Origin: Limonium bicolor
Taxonomy: Eukaryota; Streptophyta; Magnoliopsida; Caryophyllales; Plumbaginaceae
Length of the DNA stretch: 64,000 bases
Direction of reading: 5' to 3'
Assembly (NCBI GenBank): GCA_023374045.1
Contig: CM041778.1
Location: 365,712,831 to 365,776,830 of the forward strand
Shown here: positions 59,331 to 64,000 of the stretch, one piece after another
Position numbering within the stretch: the stretch's first letter is position 1
How the letters are laid out: every line of letters begins with the position of its first letter
The notes under the pieces: model-generated
What the model saw: the letters and a program-made list of their open reading frames with translations, nothing else
The model's database searches: none
What the model was told of the DNA's origin: nothing
Program-made: the position numbers and the translations under genes

Positions 59331-60080
59331 TTATCCCGGATCATAAATGAAAGTTGACAATGGTAGTAACGGGAACAGGAAATTGGCAATATGTAGGACC
59401 GAACCACCTGGATCAAAACAAAGTATTACAGCAATAATTACAGTAGGAAAAGACAAACTCCACAAAACCTGGTTTTGAAGGAGGTGTTTGCTGCCATTGA
59501 TATTGTATTCAAAACCGGCTGATGGTTGTAGTGCTTCCTCAAATTGGAGAATGTAATCATTCTCCCTCTGTTGTTTAGCCGTATGGATGCAAGATGGTAG
59601 TGGTAGTGTTTGCTCAGAGTCGAGGATGTAAATTTCCTCTCCTGGAATGAAAATGAAGGTGGAAGTGGGCTTCAAAGGGTGGGTTGGGTGGGCATTATTT
59701 TTCTTTGGAGAAGGGCCCAGATTTTTCAATGGATGTCCCTTGGTGTGAGGATCAAAGTTGGATGGCTCCTCCTCCTCAAATTTGAGGATGTAAATATCCT
59801 CATCTTTTTGAAGAGGCTCATAGGAAGAATCCTGATTGATTTCAACTTCAGAGGGAGATGGCTCCTTGAAGGTGATATTGGTGTTTGTTTGGATGTTCTG
59901 GCGGGAGCGAGCATTTCCTCCTCTTCATTTTTGAGGATGTAACTATCCTCATTTTCTGGATATAGCACAGAGAAGGAGGGAAAATAACGGTAATTGACTT
60001 CAGAGGGAGGGGACTCCATGAAGTTGAGGTAGAAGTTGTCTTCTGATGGCTTGTCTTCAAGCTCAAGCAGAAGGTTTGAT
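59331..60080 (-). pseudogene. Glu-rich repeat extension after gag of element C
   Basis: Downstream of gag the minus strand encodes a repeated motif: ENEDSYILKNEEEE (about 59950), DEDIYILKFEEEE (about 59795), GEEIYILDSEQ (about 59635) and ENDYILQFEE (about 59560). Acidic and Pro/Ser-rich spacers separate them, including PSPSEVEINQDSSYEP. A frame change lies between the first and second repeats. At the DNA level each repeat core is a small palindrome such as GAGGATGTAAATATCCTC. I know no named domain of this kind; the function is unknown. Confidence 0.6.
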
Positions 60081-60089
60081 GCCGTTTGC

Positions 60090-60652
60090 TCAGGTTCGAA
60101 TGGGTGGTGATATAGAGTAACTCAAATTCTCAGGTAAGTCGTCCACTATATGAACCAGTTTGCTCTTCGGTTGCTGTGATGTAAGGTCTAGTGGACCTTC
60201 CATCATTTCGTTTATCGCAACTAATTTGGCATAGAGCTTCAGTTGGTTCATGTCGAGGTATTCTTCCTCAGCCTGCTGCTCCACTTCAGGGACCATTTCA
60301 CTCTCGGGGTTGTTGCTCCCTTTGAGCTAATGTGATGGGCTGGTCCACTACGTAAATTGCTTTTGCATACTCTTTTGGATTTGGATTGGTTTGTGAAGGG
60401 AGTTGACCAAGAGGTCTTTGTTGAGTTAGAAGCTGTTGTATTTGAGACTGCAAGGCTTTTTGGTCGTTGCGGAGAGCTGCGACCTCCTCTTGCGTGTCTT
60501 GAGACTTACCCATCATCGCTTTAAACATCTATTGCATGTGAGACATTTTAGACTCAGGATTCGAAGGAGGTTGAGTTGGTCGACTCGAAGAAGCTTCATT
60601 GCCATAAGGCTGTTGCTGATATTGCCTTTGGCCTCCTTAAAAATTGGACTGA
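60090..60652 (-). pseudogene. C-terminal part of gag, element C
   Basis: MGKSQDTQEEVAALRNDQKA, QQRPLGQLPSQTNPNPKEYA and a Glu-rich part with EEEYLDMNQLKLYAKLVAI follow the gag pattern of Tat-like elements. Two frames are needed. The upstream end is the solo-LTR insertion at 60653-60657. Confidence 0.75.
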
Positions 60653-60657
60653 GGTCT

Positions 60658-62313
60658 TGATAAGTGCAAAACATATAGACTTATTAGGGTTTAATCACCT
60701 TATAATTTGTAGCATTTTTAGTAATGTTTCTCACTTATCTAGGGTTTTTCCTATAATTATGTTGTTATATTAACTGATGTATTATATGTGTTAAAATGTA
60801 GGAAAAATACCAAGTACACACATATATTTATAGGGATTAAACAAGGTCACGCGTGAAGCACGCAAAAGAGGTGTGTCCGCCCCTGCAACCGCCTAGGGTT
60901 AGGCGGACAACACTAAGGGGCAACCGCCTCAATTTAGGCGGACGTGCATGCGGACGTACTTGCGGCTAAAAACCGCATGCAACCGCCCCGTATTAGGCGG
61001 ACAACACTTACAACCGCCCATGCAACCGCCCCGTATTAGGCGGACAACACTTACAACCGCCCTTGGAACCGCCTAGTTGCATGCGGACGTGCCCATGCAA
61101 CTCATGCAACCGCCTACGTAACCGCATGAAATAAAGCGGACATCTACGCGGACGCGTGTAAATGTCTAGATCTGGAAATAAACGCGACGAGTTATCTTCT
61201 TCGCCGACTCTCTGCAACTTGTTTCCGCCATATCCATTACCAGTCGGCGCCTACCTGAAATCACTCACGCGTTTGTTCTGTCCCCTGCAATCAATGAGAT
61301 GCAATCAATGATCAATCAATGAGCTGCACTCCCACTTCAGATCTGCCTCTTTTGCTTCCTCTATAAATACCACGCTCCATTCATCTTCTCCAGTGTCCTT
61401 CCAGAGGTTCCTTCCGTGGTTCCTCCAGGAGTTCCAATTCACACCATCAATCCATCTTCGTACCACTACACTTTCACTCACTCGTTCATTTCATTTCTAT
61501 TCTCCCGCTTCTTCATTTGTTTTCTTTACATTTCATTAGTCTCACCTCTATTCACACGTATTTATATAGCAGATCTCTATTTAATATGTTAGGCTAGTTT
61601 ACGTAAACTCTGGGAATAATTATTATGTATCTGTATTAATTATGCAATATGTTTTACTGGTTTTAATTTTAATGAAGTTTGTTTCGCTTAATGGTTATCA
61701 CGCATCTTTTTAATAAACCTCATGAATTTGTTAAAATGCTTTACCAGTCTATTTTGATCAGACCAGTGATAAATAGACAGGTTAATTAAGCCGTAAATCT
61801 GGAGAAAGCTTATTTTGATTTAATAAGTTAATATTTTCAGATGCAAAAATAATTCCTCATATCTAAACCGTCCGTTTACATATGATATGCTTGAACCTTG
61901 ATTAGAACCTCGCATTTTCTGGTAAACGAGTTCTTTTGAGTTTATGATTTAGACCTTAAGATAATAAGAGGAATTTTGCCAAACAATTATAATTAAACCA
62001 GTAGACCTAGCATGAAAGAGCAGATAATATATTAACGTGAACCAGAGTCCCATTTAGTTTATCTGTTAATTTAAGTTTATTTTATCTTCCCTTTATTTAT
62101 ATAAAAACAAGTCAATTAATCCCCCCTTTTTGTGACACGCTTAGGTACTATAATATGTACATTAGTCCCACGGTTCGATATCCGTTGCTTACATTTTTAC
62201 TATACTACCACGACCGGGATTTTGTTTGCAGCCCGACGTTTATTTTGAGTTTTAATTTCTTTTCTTTCATGTTAATTACACCCGATATAACCACTCACTT
62301 TACAACGTCTGCA
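60658..62313 (+). mobile_element. Solo LTR of the element C family inserted in gag of C
   Basis: It starts TGATAAGTGCAAAACATATA and ends ACAACGTCTGCA. GGTCT flanks both sides (60653-60657 and 62314-62318), a perfect 5-bp duplication, with gag continuing on either side. A TATAAATA box at 61362-61369 shows plus-strand orientation, opposite to C. R/U5 matches 56342-57100 inverted, while U3 is diverged. No internal sequence remains. Confidence 0.95.
60870..61150. repeat. CG-rich GCGGAC/AACCGCC array in the solo LTR
   Basis: GCGGACAACACTTACAACCG and neighbours recur, with ~43-bp spacing between copies at 60981 and 61024. AACCGCC and GGCGGAC pair as inverted motifs. Confidence 0.85.
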
Positions 62314-62318
62314 GGTCT

Positions 62319-63597
62319 GTAATTTTGAGATGGTTGTAGTGTATGTGGGTTTTGAATATTGTCGGTGTTTGAGTAGCGAAGGTTGGATTGCATGTTACGT
62401 TGCCAAGGTTGTCTGTATCCTGAATTGTTGGTGAGATAGTTTGCCTCCTCTGTTGCTTTTAATTCTTGTAGTGGGGGCATTGTTCATAGTCATGAGGCCC
62501 GCCACATTGCGTACAAGAAATAACAGGAGATGATTGGGACAGAGGTGCATAGCCTGGAGGGATTGTAGATGATCGGGAAATCATCGACTTAGCTTGCTCG
62601 GGGTAGGAATTCATAGCCATCTGCTCAACCACTTTCTGCAGAGTACTTACTTTTGTTGCCTGCTGAGCATTACTTTCCATGAGTTGCTCATGGCTTTTCA
62701 TCAGCTGGTCAAACTTGTTATCACTTTCCCCAACATGGTATAAACCTAGAGTACCGCTCCTTGATCCCCCGGAGGCCCAGTCTCTGATTTCTTCACAGAG
62801 AGACTCCATGCTATTCAGAAATTGTGCTCCCGGCTTTTTCAGAATATCGGCCCCTAAGGAGGACAGTACCATCGTTCTGCACGGACCGATCAAGCCTTTG
62901 TAGAACAATTGTGATACTTGTTCTTTCGTCAGACCATGGTGAGGACAAGTAAGTAGTAGTCCTTTGAAACGGTCCCAAGTTTCACAAATATTCTCCGACC
63001 CTGGTTGCTTGAAATTATAGATTTCAGCAATCATCTCCAACGTTCGGCTCGGGGGGTAGGGATTTGTCGTAGAACTTGGTGGCCATGTCATCCCAAGTAC
63101 CAATGGTACTTGGTGTCAGGCTATGATACCACTTGCTCGCACTTTCCGTCAGGCTGTGAGGGAATAGAGACAATCTTGCGTACTGGAGTACTGCATCGGT
63201 CGCAGTAAGAAGACTGTTGGCTTGTTGCAAGAACTTAGTAACATGTAACAGGGCTTCGTCTGGACTGGAACCATCAAACATGCCCAACTCCTTTACACAT
63301 CTGATTTGATGATATGGCTTCAGCTTCTGCCACTCATCATATTCGGATGGGCTAAGGTGAGGAAGGATGATGGCAGGCTGTTGTCCTTGGGTAGTACGGC
63401 CTGTTAATGTTTCGAACTGTCGCTGGTGAAATTGACATGTCAGCTTCCGGGTCAGATTCTATCACTATGGTGGTAATGTTTTGTTGAGTTCGGTTCTGCC
63501 TTAGGGAGCGCAGAAGGGTTCTCTCGATCTCTGGAATGTAACCAACCGTGTGATTATTAATATTTTCTGGGAGGCTGTTTGACCTGGTAAAAGGCAT
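62319..63597 (-). pseudogene. N-terminal and core gag of element C
   Basis: The start at 63597 opens MPFTRSNSLPENINNHTVG and IPEIERTLLRSLRQ. After a frame change GMFDGSSPDEALLHVTKFLQ, LQYARLSLFPHSL, ASKWYHSLTPSTIGTWDDMA and KFYDKSLPP follow, then TLEMIAEIYNFKQPGS, CETWDRFKGLLLTCPHHGL, QLFYKGLIGPCRTMV and MESLCEEIRDWASGG. A zinc knuckle CTQCGGPHDYEQC lies near 62515-62470. This is the plant retrotransposon gag family as in Athila/Tat. The frame is interrupted at 62318 by the solo LTR. Confidence 0.9.
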
Positions 63598-64000
63598 TCA
63601 CCACTCAAAACAGAGAAAAGAAACTCGTTATGTGAGAAAATAAAATGTTAGGAATTAGATGACAGAAATTTAATGTTAGTAGTTAGAGACAATGGAAAGA
63701 AATGACAGAAAATTGAAATGACAATGGAAATTTAAATGACAGAAATTTAAATGACAGAAAATTAAAGTTAGTAGTTAGTATACTGGAAATTTAAGGTTAG
63801 TAGTTAGTATACTGAAATTGAAATGACAATGGAAATTAAATGACAATAATATAAATGACAATAATATTAAGATGTCCAAAGTCAGATGTCCGAAGTTAGA
63901 TGTCCAAGTCAGATGTCCGAAATTAGATTAACAACAAATAATATCAACAGATTATTGTAATATAACAGGTGAATTAACCGGGGCTTAGGGACTAGAATAA
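63598..64000 (-). other. Leader of element C, short direct repeats
   Basis: AGTTAGTAGTTAGTATACTG, ATGACAGAAATTTAAATGAC and AGATGTCCRAAGTYAG recur several times. No primer-binding site is reached before the window ends. Confidence 0.5.

Larger units (their letters stand above)
56342..64000 (-). mobile_element. Element C: gag-only Tat/Athila-like retrotransposon, 5' end outside window
   Basis: The minus-strand order from the right is leader, gag, a Glu-rich C-terminal extension, 3' UTR, polypurine tract and 3' LTR (56342-58210). There is no protease, RT, RNase H or integrase between gag and the 3' LTR. GCTTGAGGACAAGCAAAAAG with AAGTGTGGGGGTG before the LTR and the TGATAAG LTR start are Tat/Athila hallmarks. 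A solo LTR of the same family interrupts gag. The 5' LTR and primer site lie beyond 64000. Confidence 0.82.

Overview
The window looks like a repeat-dominated stretch of a eudicot plant nuclear genome. It holds almost no single-copy coding sequence and many nested transposable elements of plant-specific lineages: chromovirus-like Ty3/gypsy with 4-6 kb LTRs, Tat/Athila-like gag-only gypsy elements, an Ogre-like LTR, Ty1/copia remains, an L1-type LINE, CACTA/En-Spm, MULE-, hAT- and Stowaway-type MITEs and tRNA-derived SINEs. I recognise no intact host gene. The species cannot be told from this sequence.

Layout. 1-9247 is most of a minus-strand chromovirus-like element (A): integrase start, RNase H, RT, protease, gag, primer-binding site and a 4.03 kb 5' LTR; its 3' end lies outside the window. 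9248-10637 is AT-rich sequence with a hAT-like MITE. 10638-21780 is the LTR of another chromovirus split by a full-length 9.5 kb CACTA transposon (10697-20191) with TNPD, TNPA and Ulp1/C48-protease genes on the minus strand. 21995-29374 is AT-rich DNA with MITEs, two SINE insertions, a locally duplicated ~0.65 kb segment and a decayed Ulp1-type ORF. 30711-32325 holds two minisatellites, one built of units carrying plant-telomere-like heptamers in opposed orientations. 33444-34695 is a LINE 3' end. 34700-40386 is the 5' end of an Ogre-like element on the minus strand. 41150-42019 is a copia fragment broken by a gag-only Tat-like element (B, 42020-48682). 49315-64000 is a nest: a CACTA fragment is cut by a 5.8 kb chromovirus LTR (D), D is cut by a minus-strand gag-only Tat-like element (C), and C's gag is cut by a solo LTR of its own family.

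The most interesting feature is in element A. Its gag reading frame is interrupted by two short segments and one 1.07 kb segment. All three have GT-AG ends and all three, if removed, restore the reading frame. The long one lies between gag and protease and contains an AlkB-type 2-oxoglutarate/Fe(II) dioxygenase reading frame with the HxD, distal His and RxNxTxR motifs. The AlkB frame has its own potential in-frame acceptor and a downstream AATAAA. The same gag donor could therefore serve a Gag-Pro-Pol or a Gag-AlkB product. This copy is decayed by several frameshifts, so the claim concerns the family and not this locus.

All calls come from reading the sequence and the translations by eye; no database search was run. 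Element boundaries are given to the base only where termini and target-site duplications could be matched.
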